Source: Escherichia marmotae (GTDB lineage Bacteria > Pseudomonadota > Gammaproteobacteria > Enterobacterales > Enterobacteriaceae). Taken from it: 64,000 bases of DNA. Shown piece after piece: positions 1-8,308 of this stretch (positions are counted from its first letter, which is position 1; each line of letters opens with the position of its first letter). The stretch is from contig NZ_CP025979.1 in NCBI RefSeq assembly GCF_002900365.1, positions 2,976,001 through 3,040,000 of the forward strand, read 5' to 3'. The notes under the pieces were generated by a model. That model worked only from the letters and a program-made list of their open reading frames with translations, was not told the DNA's origin and did no database searches. Position numbers and translations under genes: made by a program.

Positions 1-370
1 AACAGATACGTTGTTAGAAATCGCCGTATTACCGCTGGATAGCTATGCCAAACCTGAAATTGAAGCCAACTATCAGGGTCGCCTGCTCGCCAGACAAAAT
101 GGCTTCCTTGACCCAGTGAACTACCGTAACCACTTTGTCACCGTTCTCGGCACGATTCAGGGCGAACAGCCAGGTTTTATCAATAAAGTCCCGTATAACT
201 TCGTTGACGTGAATGTACAGGGGATTCAGGTGTGGCATTTGAGAGAAGTGGTCAACACCACCTACAACCTGTGGGATTACGGCTACGGCGCATTCTGGCC
301 AGAACCCGGCTGGGGCGCACCTTATTACACCAATGCGGTTAGCCAGGTAACGCCAGAACTGGTGAAATAA
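1..370 (+). CDS. slp: Outer membrane lipoprotein Slp, C-terminal part (cut by window start)
   Basis: The reading frame is already open at base 2 and ends in TAA at 368-370, so the N-terminus and lipobox lie outside the window. The visible ~122 residues match E. coli Slp, a starvation- and stationary-phase-induced outer membrane lipoprotein of the acid fitness island. Recognisable stretches are LLEIAVLPLDSYAKP near the start and the Trp/Tyr/Gly/Pro-rich tail (YGYGAFWPEPGWGAPYY). Slp is linked to protection from organic-acid metabolites. Its neighbour dctR follows 142 bp downstream in the same direction, as in K-12. I see no frameshift in the visible part. Confidence 0.96.
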   Translation, partial: TDTLLEIAVLPLDSYAKPEIEANYQGRLLARQNGFLDPVNYRNHFVTVLGTIQGEQPGFINKVPYNFVDVNVQGIQVWHLREVVNTTYNLWDYGYGAFWPEPGWGAPYYTNAVSQVTPELVK

Positions 371-377
371 TTTAGTT

Positions 378-414
378 TAAAGATGCAGATATTTCCCAAA
401 TATCTGCATCTTTA
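378..414 (+). terminator. Perfect 17-bp hairpin after slp
   Basis: A perfect inverted repeat has arms 378-394 and 398-414 with a CCC loop. It begins 8 bp after the slp stop. The A/T-rich outer arms could supply the U-tract in either direction. Termination of slp is inferred from position and structure. Confidence 0.7.
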
Positions 415-512
415 ATATGAATATTAATATACAACTATAATTATAAGTCCTGCCCTGTTTATTACCTTTGGCAACCTGATTATGAAGTTAATGCTCGCAA
501 CAGGAGTCGGTT

Positions 513-1043
513 ATGTTTCTTATAATTACCAAAGACATCATATTTTTCACCGCAATGAAAAATATTTTGAGTAAGGGTAATGTCGTTCATATACAGAACG
601 AAGAAGAGATTGACTTAACGTTACATCAGAGTGCTTTGGTGATTATTGATACGTTAATGAATAATGTATTCCACTCATCAATGCTCAACAAAATTGAACG
701 TCTGCAACCTGTCCATGTCATTGTTTTCTCGCCGTTTAATATTAAACGCTGTCTGGGGAAAGTCCCGGTAACTTTTGTTCAGAGAAATATTACGATTATT
801 GACTTTGTCGCGCTGCTCAATGGCAGTTACTGTTCTGCGCCAGAAGCGGATGTGTCACTCTCGCGCAAACAGCATCAGGTTCTGACCTGCATTGCAAATC
901 AAATGACGACAGAAGATATTCTGGGAAAACTAAAAATCTCATTAAAAACATTCTACTGCCATAAACACAATATTATGATGATCCTCAACCTCAGGCGGAT
1001 CAACGAACTGGTACGGCATCAACATATTGATTATCTGGTCTGA
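513..1043 (+). CDS. dctR: LuxR-family regulator DctR (YhiF)
   Basis: A 176-residue protein with a LuxR-type helix-turn-helix at the C-terminus (about residues 112-170: SLSRKQHQVL, then the recognition helix ISLKTFYCHKHNI). The N-terminal half resembles GadE and is not a canonical receiver domain. ATG 513 is preceded by a good Shine-Dalgarno (AGGAG, 498-508 region). The full length equals K-12 DctR/YhiF. In the literature it is tied to dicarboxylate transport and, with slp, to protection against metabolic products during acid stress. Position between slp and yhiD is conserved; here the chu locus has been inserted just downstream. Confidence 0.93.
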   Translation: MFLIITKDIIFFTAMKNILSKGNVVHIQNEEEIDLTLHQSALVIIDTLMNNVFHSSMLNKIERLQPVHVIVFSPFNIKRCLGKVPVTFVQRNITIIDFVALLNGSYCSAPEADVSLSRKQHQVLTCIANQMTTEDILGKLKISLKTFYCHKHNIMMILNLRRINELVRHQHIDYLV

Positions 1044-1059
1044 ATTCTCCAGCCGATAT

Positions 1060-1090
1060 TTATAAAGAGGCCCGGCGACAGCCAGACCTC
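1060..1090 (-). terminator. chuS terminator
   Basis: On the minus strand a stem (arms 1081-1090 and 1067-1076, two G-U pairs, 4-nt loop) lies 15 bp past the chuS stop and is followed by CTTTATAAAT. This fits a Rho-independent terminator for chuAS. Confidence 0.6.
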
Positions 1091-1104
1091 CGGACAATGA
1101 CACG

Positions 1105-2133
1105 TTACGCAGCAACGCCTTCTTGCGTCAGTGCCGCAATCTGTTTACGCCATTGCGCTTGCTCTTGTTCGCCTTCTGTACGTTGACCATAAAGTTGCGC
1201 AATCTGCGTACCATCATGGGCAAACAATTCCAGGCTGGTCACGTAGCCATCGCTGGTCGGTTTACGGGTAACCCAGGTTTCAGCGATGCTCTCTTCTAAT
1301 AGATGAAGAGTAAATGTTGGGTTGAAAATATTCAGCCAGCCTTTCATTGGCACCACTTTTTCTACCACACCCGTGAAAATTTGTACGCAGCCACGGTTGC
1401 CAACAAACACCATGATCTCATTGCCATCTCGCTGGGCGGATTCCAGAATCTGCGCCAGCGCACTATTGGCGACTTTGCAGGCCAGATCGTCTGCCACCAG
1501 TTTAAACGCCTGTTGGCGCGTCAGGTTATGCCGCTTGAGCAGCGTAAAAAACTGATGAACATCCGTCATCGCACGCCACTCTTGCTCTACAGCACTGGCA
1601 TCGACGTTGCTATGCGCAGCAGGTGCATCAACCGTTGTTAACTCAAGCGGCGTATTTTCCTCGACAATAAAACGCGCCAGAAGCTCGCTCCATGCCGCCA
1701 TATCGGTATTGTCGGTGGCATAAACTTTCAGTAACGCATCGCCCTGATGATCAAAGAACTGAACACTCTGACGTTCGCCGCGAGCCGTGGTTTCTTTTAT
1801 ATGGAAAACACTGGCCCACTGGTTGAGAAACAGACGCAGATCCAGCGCGCGCGGATTGAGTATTAATCCGGCATGGCCGTTCAAATGCTGGTTGGTAAAT
1901 GCCCCAACTTGCTCATGAACAGCATATTCATTACGACAGATACATTTGGTTTCGCCAACGCTTTCCAGCGCCGCGAGAATTTCACGAATATCGCCGCGCA
2001 TCCGCCACGCATCGTGCGTGACACGGGCAAATGCCAGTTCTGCTTCGCTGATATTCATTAAACCTGCGATGTCACGCGCGTACTTTCCGGGATTTTGTTC
2101 TTTTAACTCAAGCCAGCGTGTGTAGTGGTTCAT
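1105..2133 (-). CDS. chuS: Haem oxygenase/haem-degrading protein ChuS
   Basis: A 342-residue cytoplasmic protein of the ChuS/HemS/HmuS family, which has two structurally repeated halves of about 165 residues. It binds haem and opens the ring aerobically to release iron; haem storage/trafficking has also been proposed. The haem-ligand histidine of the family is present at residue 193 in DVHQFF. The gene lies 48 bp downstream of chuA on the same strand, consistent with a chuAS transcript under the chuA Fur box plus possible internal expression. Full family length, no lesion seen. Confidence 0.96.
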   Translation of the reverse strand: MNHYTRWLELKEQNPGKYARDIAGLMNISEAELAFARVTHDAWRMRGDIREILAALESVGETKCICRNEYAVHEQVGAFTNQHLNGHAGLILNPRALDLRLFLNQWASVFHIKETTARGERQSVQFFDHQGDALLKVYATDNTDMAAWSELLARFIVEENTPLELTTVDAPAAHSNVDASAVEQEWRAMTDVHQFFTLLKRHNLTRQQAFKLVADDLACKVANSALAQILESAQRDGNEIMVFVGNRGCVQIFTGVVEKVVPMKGWLNIFNPTFTLHLLEESIAETWVTRKPTSDGYVTSLELFAHDGTQIAQLYGQRTEGEQEQAQWRKQIAALTQEGVAA

Positions 2134-2157
2134 TGTCTCTCTTCCTTCCAGATAAAT

Positions 2158-2175
2158 GCCCCGAAATATCGGGGC
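2158..2175 (-). terminator. Hairpin between chuA and chuS
   Basis: A perfect 7-bp stem (GCCCCGA/TCGGGGC) with a 4-nt loop lies in the 48-bp chuA-chuS gap, followed on the minus strand by ATTTAT. It may attenuate or process the chuAS mRNA; there is no proper U-tract, so full termination is doubtful. Confidence 0.4.
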
Positions 2176-2181
2176 TGATGA

Positions 2182-4164
2182 TTACCATTGATAACTCACG
2201 AAAATTTTTCCGTTACGACCATCCTGCGGGATACCCTGCGGTGACCAGTACTCTTTATCGAAGGCGTTGCCCAGTACCAGAGTGGTGGTCATGCCTTTGA
2301 GCGCCTGCTGTCCTTGATAACTAACGTAGAAATCATTCACGCCGTAGCCTGGTTGTTTGCTGTAACTGCTGCTGACATGTGTTGAGCGATCGGCAAACGT
2401 ACCAACCCAGCCGACAGAGAAGCCACTGTGGGCGATCGGAATATTCAGGGTGCTGGTAACGGTATCCGGGTTAATGCTGGAGATATATTCTCCGGTATCG
2501 GTGTCTTTGCCGCGGGTACGGTTATAGGCCACATCAAGGCTAAACAGGTCAGTGGTATATTTCGTCATTACATCCCACCCCCAGATTTTGGCGTTCGGGA
2601 CGTTATAAGACATGGTTGTCGCCGCCGCGAAATCGACGGTTGTGGAGATGTAATCCTTCGCTTTGGTATCAAAGTAGCTGGCTTTAAATTCCAGGGCATC
2701 ATTGGACAACATCAGGTCATCAAAACGCAGCCCAAAGCCGTATTCCTGAGTTTCGTTGGTTTCCGGACGTAAGTTCGGGTTCGGCACCCAATAGTTGGTA
2801 TAGAAGCGACCAATCGAGAAGTGCTTAGAATCGTTGTACATTTCACCCATCGTCGGCGCGCGGAATGCCTGGGCATACGAACCAAATAACATTAGCCAGT
2901 TGGTCGGGTTGATAGTCATCCCCGCGCGAGACGACCATTTGTCGGCATCAACATCTTTGTAACCATCACTGCTGCCGCGATAGCTGTCATAGCGGGTTCC
3001 GCCGAGCAGGGTAATCGGCAGATCGCGTAAGGTGATCTCATCCTGTAGCCAGCCGGAGCTGAAATCGATTTTCGCTTGCGGGAAGCCCGTTGTCGCACCG
3101 CCCGGATGCTGTTCCTGACGATAATACTCACCGCCATATGTCAGCAGGTGAGAAGCAAAACTATCGGCAAACAGCGTGGAGCGGTTCTCCAGTTTGGCAC
3201 CTTTTGTTGTCTGTTCACGATATTCGCCGGAACTCCCCGTGTTCTGGGCATTAATACGGACTTCCGACCAGTAAACTTTTGCATCGGCATTTAACCAGTC
3301 GTTGCCCACTGGCGCGAGTTTATAAGCAAGTTGCGCATCACGTTGAATCGTTGAACGATCAACCATCGGATTACTGCTGTCAGAAGCTTCAACGGTCTGC
3401 GGATTTTTTGGTTCGCGCGCGTCGTTATTGTAATAACGCACTAATCCACTCAGAGCCTGGGCAGAATCAATTTGCCAGGTCCCTTTCGCCAACATGTTAT
3501 TAATGGCCTCATCATTCGGCGCGGTTTCGCCATTGCTCTGGCGTAAATCACCACGATCGCGGCTGGACCAGGCCACAATACCATCCAGATTTTCCGTTCG
3601 CCCAAAAGCACTCGCGCCTAACCCCAGGCTATGATCTCCCGTGCCGCCAGTGCCAAAGACACGAAAACCGCTGCTTTGTCCTTCCTGCAATAAATCTTTT
3701 GCATCGACCGTATCGTAGGAGATAACCCCTCCCAATGCGCCACTGCCATACAGTAATGCCGAAGGTCCACGGACAATCTCAACACGTTTGATCAGCGCCG
3801 GATCGAGGAAAGTCCCATTCAGGTGCCCGGTATCAGTTCCCTGACGAACACCATCAACAAGGATCAACACACCGCGATGGTCATAGCCACGCATATTCAC
3901 ATCCTGTCCATTTGTACGCCCAGTACCATCAAGGGTAATCCCTGGAACATGACGCAGTAGATCGGTGGCTGACGTAGCCGTTTGGTTTTCAGGGGCGGAA
4001 GTGTCGATAACACTGACCATCATTGGCGCTTCGAAGGAACTGCGTGCATTCCCTGTTGCCGTAACGGTCATGGTTTCAGTAGCAAAAGCAATCGTCGGCA
4101 AGCTGGCAGAAACAGCCAAAGCCAACAAACTCAAGCGCAACGAGGTAAATTGCGGACGTGACAT
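2182..4164 (-). CDS. chuA: TonB-dependent outer membrane haem receptor ChuA
   Basis: A 660-residue receptor that imports haem, including from haemoglobin, using TonB energy. Residues 1-28 form a signal peptide ending IAFA, followed at once by the TonB-box region (TMTVTA). A plug domain occupies about 45-155, then a 22-strand barrel ends in an aromatic residue (SYQW). The two haem-ligand histidines of ShuA are conserved: His114 (mature 86) and His448 (mature 420). The FRAP (434-437) and NPNL (462-465) boxes flank the second. Expression is Fur-controlled (box at 4455-4473), and the ribosome-binding site sits in a thermosensor-like hairpin (4170-4185). Confidence 0.97.
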   Translation of the reverse strand: MSRPQFTSLRLSLLALAVSASLPTIAFATETMTVTATGNARSSFEAPMMVSVIDTSAPENQTATSATDLLRHVPGITLDGTGRTNGQDVNMRGYDHRGVLILVDGVRQGTDTGHLNGTFLDPALIKRVEIVRGPSALLYGSGALGGVISYDTVDAKDLLQEGQSSGFRVFGTGGTGDHSLGLGASAFGRTENLDGIVAWSSRDRGDLRQSNGETAPNDEAINNMLAKGTWQIDSAQALSGLVRYYNNDAREPKNPQTVEASDSSNPMVDRSTIQRDAQLAYKLAPVGNDWLNADAKVYWSEVRINAQNTGSSGEYREQTTKGAKLENRSTLFADSFASHLLTYGGEYYRQEQHPGGATTGFPQAKIDFSSGWLQDEITLRDLPITLLGGTRYDSYRGSSDGYKDVDADKWSSRAGMTINPTNWLMLFGSYAQAFRAPTMGEMYNDSKHFSIGRFYTNYWVPNPNLRPETNETQEYGFGLRFDDLMLSNDALEFKASYFDTKAKDYISTTVDFAAATTMSYNVPNAKIWGWDVMTKYTTDLFSLDVAYNRTRGKDTDTGEYISSINPDTVTSTLNIPIAHSGFSVGWVGTFADRSTHVSSSYSKQPGYGVNDFYVSYQGQQALKGMTTTLVLGNAFDKEYWSPQGIPQDGRNGKIFVSYQW

Positions 4165-4169
4165 AGCGA

Positions 4170-4185
4170 TTCTCCATGAGGAAAA
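4170..4185 (-). promoter_or_regulatory. FourU-type RNA thermometer over chuA ribosome-binding site
   Basis: In the chuA mRNA, UUUUCC (4185-4180) can pair with the Shine-Dalgarno GGAGAA (4175-4170) around a UCAU loop: six pairs including one G-U, seven bases ahead of the start codon. A FourU thermometer regulating shuA/chuA translation is established; this hairpin is the matching sequence. The longer flanking fold was not computed. Confidence 0.75.
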
Positions 4186-4276
4186 TAAAAAATGCTGGCT
4201 GCCTGGGTAAAAACCGGGGGGGCTGGCGAAAAATAAATTTATTTGTGATTCAACGCGATAGTATTAGCCGGGTGAG

Positions 4277-4426
4277 TTAATTGGCGTTTATATCCCGTGA
4301 AATTACCTGGTATTTCTGACCATTGCGCAAAAGCACGCCCTCTTTGTCAGGCAAAGTGGTACACCACGTCTGAAGTGAAGAGTGCTGTGCGTTATCCTTC
4401 GCAAAAGCTATGGTTTTGTTATCCAT
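4277..4426 (-). CDS. chuP: Small leader ORF upstream of chuA, probable ChuP
   Basis: A 49-codon ORF on the minus strand, ATG at 4426 and TAA at 4277-4279, lies wholly inside the chuA 5' leader between the Fur box and the chuA start. Its C-terminal stretch (VLLRNGQKYQVISRDINAN) resembles small HemP/HmuP proteins, which share a short LL..G..Y..I-like segment; that similarity is my reading. A small upstream gene named chuP that promotes chuA expression has been described in uropathogenic E. coli, and I infer this is it. The Shine-Dalgarno is weak. It might act through its translation across the leader or as a protein. Confidence 0.62.
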   Translation of the reverse strand: MDNKTIAFAKDNAQHSSLQTWCTTLPDKEGVLLRNGQKYQVISRDINAN

Positions 4427-4454
4427 ATAGTCATATTTTGTTAAAGCCAAGCGT

Positions 4455-4473
4455 GATAATGAGAATTATTATC
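4455..4473. promoter_or_regulatory. Fur box for chuA(S)
   Basis: GATAATGAGAATTATTATC matches the 19-bp Fur consensus (GATAATGATAATCATTATC) at 17 positions. It lies about 30 bp upstream of the small leader ORF, where the chuA promoter is expected. Iron-loaded Fur would repress chuA here. Confidence 0.88.
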
Positions 4474-4805
4474 TATCAATTTTTTATGATCAAGCTTTTT
4501 TTTAACCGCTATTAGCACAATAAACAGGGGGTTATGAAATCTATCTTGTCTCCTGGAAACCATCCTGTTCTTGTGGTAATTCCTCACGGCGTCATCACGA
4601 AGCTTTGTCGTTAACGGCAATAATTTCCCCATATCTTCGCTCTGTAAGCCGCAATATCCCTGAGATCTTCGCTTTTTCCCGCCCTGAAATTTAGTCGGCA
4701 ACAATAACGTTAGCTGACGAAGCATCTTGATAAAAATCAAAAATAAATACGCTTGTAACACCTTGTGTATTGAATCGATGGTTGTGTTTCATATATAACT
4801 CAAAT

Positions 4806-4824
4806 GATAATCATGATCATTCTC
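4806..4824. promoter_or_regulatory. Fur box for chuTWXYU-hmuV
   Basis: GATAATCATGATCATTCTC matches the Fur consensus at 16 of 19 positions and lies 120 bp before the preferred chuT start. It gives the divergent transport operon its own iron control, separate from the chuA box. Because it falls inside the longest possible chuT frame, it argues against the most upstream chuT start. Confidence 0.85.
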
Positions 4825-4946
4825 AATTTGATACTAGTTCTCATATGCTGCCAAGGATCACCAACAGGCTGTTTCTTTTTTCCCCACTAACGTTATGTAT
4901 TTCAGTTATGGCCTCCACCGCGAAGACCACTGTAAAACGTATCCCC

Positions 4947-5771
4947 ATGAAAAAACTGTTTACGGCAGTGTTGGCACTTAGCTGGGCCTTTAGTGCAACG
5001 GCTGCCGAACGCATTGTGGTCGCAGGAGGATCACTGACGGAGCTGATCTACGCGATGGGCGCTGGCGACCGCGTGGTTGGTGTCGATGAAACGACATCTT
5101 ATCCACCAGAAACCGCCAAACTGCCGCATATTGGCTACTGGAAACAGCTAAGCAGCGAAGGCATTTTGTCACTTCGCCCGGATAGCGTAATTACCTGGCA
5201 GGATGCAGGACCGCAAATTGTGCTCGACCAGCTACGGGCGCAAAAGGTCAATGTCGTCACTCTGCCGCGTGTACCCGCCCCCCTTGAGCAGATGTACGCC
5301 AACATTCATCAACTGGCAAAAACGTTACAGGTTCCTGAACAAGGTGACGCGCTGGTGACACAAATCAATCAACGCCTGGAGCGAGTACAGCAAAGCGTGG
5401 CAGCAAAAAAAGCCCCGGTTAAAGCGATGTTTATTCTCTCTGCTGGCGGCAGTGCGCCACAGGTTGCCGGTAAAGGCAGCGTCGCAGACGCCATTTTGTC
5501 GCTTGCCGGAGCAGAAAACGTCGCTACCCACCAGCAATACAAAAGCTACAGCGCGGAATCGCTGATTGCGGCTAACCCTGAAGTGATTGTCGTAACCTCA
5601 CAAATGGTCGATGGCGATATTAATCGTCTGCGTTCTATTGCCGGAATTACCCACACTGCCGCCTGGAAGAACCAGCGTATTATCACCGTTGATCAAAACC
5701 TGATTCTGGGAATGGGCCCGCGTATTGCTGATGTCGTTGAGTCGTTACACCAGCAACTTTGGCCGCAATAA
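4947..5771 (+). CDS. chuT: Periplasmic haem-binding protein ChuT
   Basis: A class III periplasmic binding protein (HmuT/ShuT family) that takes haem from ChuA to the inner membrane permease ChuU. From ATG 4947 it is 274 residues with a textbook signal peptide (MKKLFTAVLALSWAFSATAA, cleaved before ERIVV). Two lobes joined by a long helix are expected from the family. The frame stays open upstream to 4770, with other ATGs at 4845 and 4908, but none has a clear Shine-Dalgarno and the longest would run through the Fur box; I therefore chose the signal-peptide start, with moderate certainty. First gene of a six-gene haem operon, 19 bp ahead of chuW. Confidence 0.92.
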   Translation: MKKLFTAVLALSWAFSATAAERIVVAGGSLTELIYAMGAGDRVVGVDETTSYPPETAKLPHIGYWKQLSSEGILSLRPDSVITWQDAGPQIVLDQLRAQKVNVVTLPRVPAPLEQMYANIHQLAKTLQVPEQGDALVTQINQRLERVQQSVAAKKAPVKAMFILSAGGSAPQVAGKGSVADAILSLAGAENVATHQQYKSYSAESLIAANPEVIVVTSQMVDGDINRLRSIAGITHTAAWKNQRIITVDQNLILGMGPRIADVVESLHQQLWPQ

Positions 5772-5790
5772 ATGGATTTGAATCAGACAT

Positions 5791-7128
5791 ATGAATACGA
5801 ATACTACGTTAGATCTCAAGCCACATTTTGCTTTAGACGGTGCGCAGCCATTTAAAGACAGACGCGCCATGATGCCATTTCGCGGGGCTATTCCGGTCGC
5901 CAAAGAGCAACTGGCGCAAACCTGGCAAGCGATGATCAACCAAACAGCAACACCACGTAAACGACTGGTTTATCTGCACATTCCATTTTGTGCGACACAC
6001 TGCACGTTTTGCGGTTTTTATCAGAATCGTTTTAATGAAGATGCGTGTGCTCATTATACCGACGCCCTGATTCGAGAAATCGAACTGGAGTCAGACAACG
6101 TATTGCATCAGTCCGCGCCCATCCATGCGGTCTATTTCGGTGGCGGTACGCCTTCCGCGCTTTCGGCACGCGATTTGGCCAGAATCATCACCACATTACG
6201 AGAAAAGCTGCCATTGGCACCTGATTGCGAAATCACGATTGAAGGCCGGGTGCTGAATTTTGACGCTGACCGAATCGACGCTTGCCTTGATGCGGGAGTA
6301 AACCGCTTCTCGATTGGCATTCAGTCATTTAACAGCAAAATCCGCAAGAAGATGGCACGCACCTCAGATGGCCCAACTGCCATTGCGTTTATGGAAAGCC
6401 TGGTCAAACGCGACCGTGCTGCGGTGGTCTGCGACCTGCTGTTTGGCCTGCCTGGTCAGGATGCACAAACCTGGGGAGAAGATCTGGCTATTGCCCGTGA
6501 TATCGGCCTCGACGGCGTCGATCTCTATGCGCTCAACGTCCTTCCCAACACGCCGCTGGGCAAAGCCGTGGAAAACGGGCGCACTACCGTGCCCTCTCCG
6601 GCAGAACGTCGCGATCTTTACCTGCAAGGATGTGATTTTATGGAAGACGTGGGCTGGCGCTGCATCAGTAACAGCCACTGGGGCCGCACCACACGCGAAC
6701 GCAATCTCTATAACTTGCTGATTAAGCAAGGTGCCGATTGTCTGGCCTTTGGTTCCGGCGCAGGCGGTTCGATTAATGGTTACTCCTGGATGAACGAACG
6801 CAATCTTCAGACCTGGCATGAATCCGTCGCGGCAGGCAAAAAACCGTTGATGATGCTCATGCGTAACGCCGAACGTAACGCGCAGTGGCGTCATACCTTG
6901 CAGTCGGGTATTGAAACGGCGCGTGTACCGCTGGACGAACTTACGCCACATGCCGAAAAACTCGCACCGTTACTGGCTCAGTGGCACCAAAAAGGCTTAA
7001 GCCGCGATGCTTCAACTTGCCTGCGGTTGACCAATGAAGGTCGTTTCTGGGCAAGCAACATTTTGCAGTCTCTTAATGAGCTAATTCAGATACTTAATGC
7101 GCCAGCGATTGCGCTTGAAAAACCATAA
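5791..7128 (+). CDS. chuW: Anaerobilin synthase ChuW (radical SAM methyltransferase)
   Basis: A 445-residue radical SAM protein of the HemN-like family. The iron-sulfur cluster motif CxxxCxxC is at Cys67, Cys71 and Cys74 (IPFCATHCTFC), followed by the SAM-binding GGGTPSA motif near residue 115. In E. coli O157:H7 ChuW was shown to open haem without oxygen, releasing iron and making anaerobilin. It was formerly annotated as coproporphyrinogen oxidase because of HemN similarity; the chu operon context supports the haem-degrading role. ATG 5791 follows chuT closely and chuX begins 12 bp after it. Confidence 0.94.
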   Translation: MNTNTTLDLKPHFALDGAQPFKDRRAMMPFRGAIPVAKEQLAQTWQAMINQTATPRKRLVYLHIPFCATHCTFCGFYQNRFNEDACAHYTDALIREIELESDNVLHQSAPIHAVYFGGGTPSALSARDLARIITTLREKLPLAPDCEITIEGRVLNFDADRIDACLDAGVNRFSIGIQSFNSKIRKKMARTSDGPTAIAFMESLVKRDRAAVVCDLLFGLPGQDAQTWGEDLAIARDIGLDGVDLYALNVLPNTPLGKAVENGRTTVPSPAERRDLYLQGCDFMEDVGWRCISNSHWGRTTRERNLYNLLIKQGADCLAFGSGAGGSINGYSWMNERNLQTWHESVAAGKKPLMMLMRNAERNAQWRHTLQSGIETARVPLDELTPHAEKLAPLLAQWHQKGLSRDASTCLRLTNEGRFWASNILQSLNELIQILNAPAIALEKP

Positions 7129-7140
7129 CAGGAGTGACTT

Positions 7141-7635
7141 ATGAGCCATGTCTCGTTACAGGAATTTTTGAAAACGGAGCCAGACGGTACGCTGGAGGCC
7201 ATTGCCGAACAATACAATACCTCACTGCTGGAAGTGGTGAAAAACCTCCCCTCCCCGACAATCGTGCCAGGCGATAAATTCGATACTGTCTGGGATACCG
7301 TCTGCGAATGGGGCAAGGTCACCACGCTGGTGCATACCGCTGATGTGATCCTCGAATTTAGCGGCGAACTACCTTCCGGTTTCCATCGCCACGGCTATTT
7401 CAACCTGCGCGGAAAACAGGGCATGTCCGGGCATATCAAAGCAGAAAACTGCACGCATATTGCCTTGATCGAACGTAAATTTATGGGCATGGATACCGCC
7501 TCTATTCTCTTTTTCAATAAAGAAGGCAACGCCATGCTGAAAATTTTCCTCGGTCGGGATGAGCATCGTCAGCTCCTGAGTGAACAAGTCAGCGCCTTCC
7601 ATACTCTGGCGGCATCTCTGAAGGAACACGCCTGA
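7141..7635 (+). CDS. chuX: Haem/anaerobilin-handling protein ChuX
   Basis: A 164-residue cytoplasmic protein of the HutX/ChuX family, which forms dimers and binds haem. ATG 7141 has a strong Shine-Dalgarno (CAGGAGTGACTT). It sits between chuW and chuY, and its stop overlaps the chuY start (TGATG), pointing to coupled translation. Roles proposed are haem delivery or binding of the ChuW product; the sequence alone does not choose. Full length, no lesion. Confidence 0.92.
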   Translation: MSHVSLQEFLKTEPDGTLEAIAEQYNTSLLEVVKNLPSPTIVPGDKFDTVWDTVCEWGKVTTLVHTADVILEFSGELPSGFHRHGYFNLRGKQGMSGHIKAENCTHIALIERKFMGMDTASILFFNKEGNAMLKIFLGRDEHRQLLSEQVSAFHTLAASLKEHA

Positions 7636-8258
7636 TGACGCCCTGGCTACTCTTTGGCGCAGGCGGAAAGGGGGTTGGAGCCAGAACGCTCGAACTGGCA
7701 CTGGCGGAACAACGTCCGGTCGTCGCTGTCGTTCGTCATGCCGATGCCGCCACGAGGCTGGCGCAACAAGGCGTACAGGTTTTTACTGGTGACGCTTGTG
7801 ACGCCAGCATAGTCGCAGCCGCCTGTCGCGCTGCGGGTCCGGATGCGCTTGTCATCTCATCAATGGGTGGCGCACAGGATTATCTGGCGCACAGAACAGT
7901 GATTGATGAAGCCGAAAAAGCAGACATCAGACGCATGATTCTGGTGACTTCTTTGGGATGCGGCGATAGCTGGCCGTTCTTATCGGAGCGGGCAAAAGCC
8001 GCGTTTGGTCAGGCGGTACGGGAAAAAACACTGGCGGAAAGCTGGCTACAAACCAGCCGGCTTGACTACGCCATTCTCCGCCCTGGCGGACTGCTTGACG
8101 GCGCAGCAACAGGCAAAGCACAACGGATACAAAATCAGGAGTGTCATGGTTTTGTCCACCGTGCCGATGTTGCCGCACACATTCATGAACTGGCAAACGC
8201 GCCAGCACTCAATAAGCAGATCTACAGTCTGATTGAACCGGGCCTGAAACCGGCGTAA
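7635..8258 (+). CDS. chuY: Anaerobilin reductase ChuY
   Basis: A 207-residue NAD(P)-binding Rossmann protein of the atypical short-chain dehydrogenase/biliverdin-reductase-like group. The dinucleotide-binding loop is near the N-terminus (FGAGGKGVGARTLELAL), and the LVTSLGCG segment near residue 100 is typical of NAD(P)H-dependent reductases. ChuY reduces anaerobilin produced by ChuW. It overlaps chuX by one base (TGATG) and is followed after 50 bp by chuU. Confidence 0.92.
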   Translation: MTPWLLFGAGGKGVGARTLELALAEQRPVVAVVRHADAATRLAQQGVQVFTGDACDASIVAAACRAAGPDALVISSMGGAQDYLAHRTVIDEAEKADIRRMILVTSLGCGDSWPFLSERAKAAFGQAVREKTLAESWLQTSRLDYAILRPGGLLDGAATGKAQRIQNQECHGFVHRADVAAHIHELANAPALNKQIYSLIEPGLKPA

Positions 8259-8263
8259 TCCCA

Positions 8264-8288
8264 TGCGGCGCAGGCTCTCCGCGCCGCA
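8264..8288 (+). other. Intercistronic hairpin chuY-chuU
   Basis: A perfect 8-bp G/C stem (TGCGGCGC, 8264-8271; GCGCCGCA, 8281-8288) with a 9-nt loop lies in the chuY-chuU gap. No U-tract follows, so it is more likely an mRNA stability or processing element than a terminator. Confidence 0.5.
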
Positions 8289-8308
8289 ACGTCATAACGG
8301 AGTTTTAC

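Noticed and set aside
4441..4761. 106-codon minus-strand frame in the chuA-chuT gap
   Set aside because: It runs through the chuA Fur box and would lie upstream of the chuA promoter; no Shine-Dalgarno and no recognisable family.
5791..7128. Coproporphyrinogen III dehydrogenase (HemN) annotation for chuW
   Set aside because: Operon context and published activity support anaerobilin synthase; HemN resemblance reflects the shared radical SAM family.
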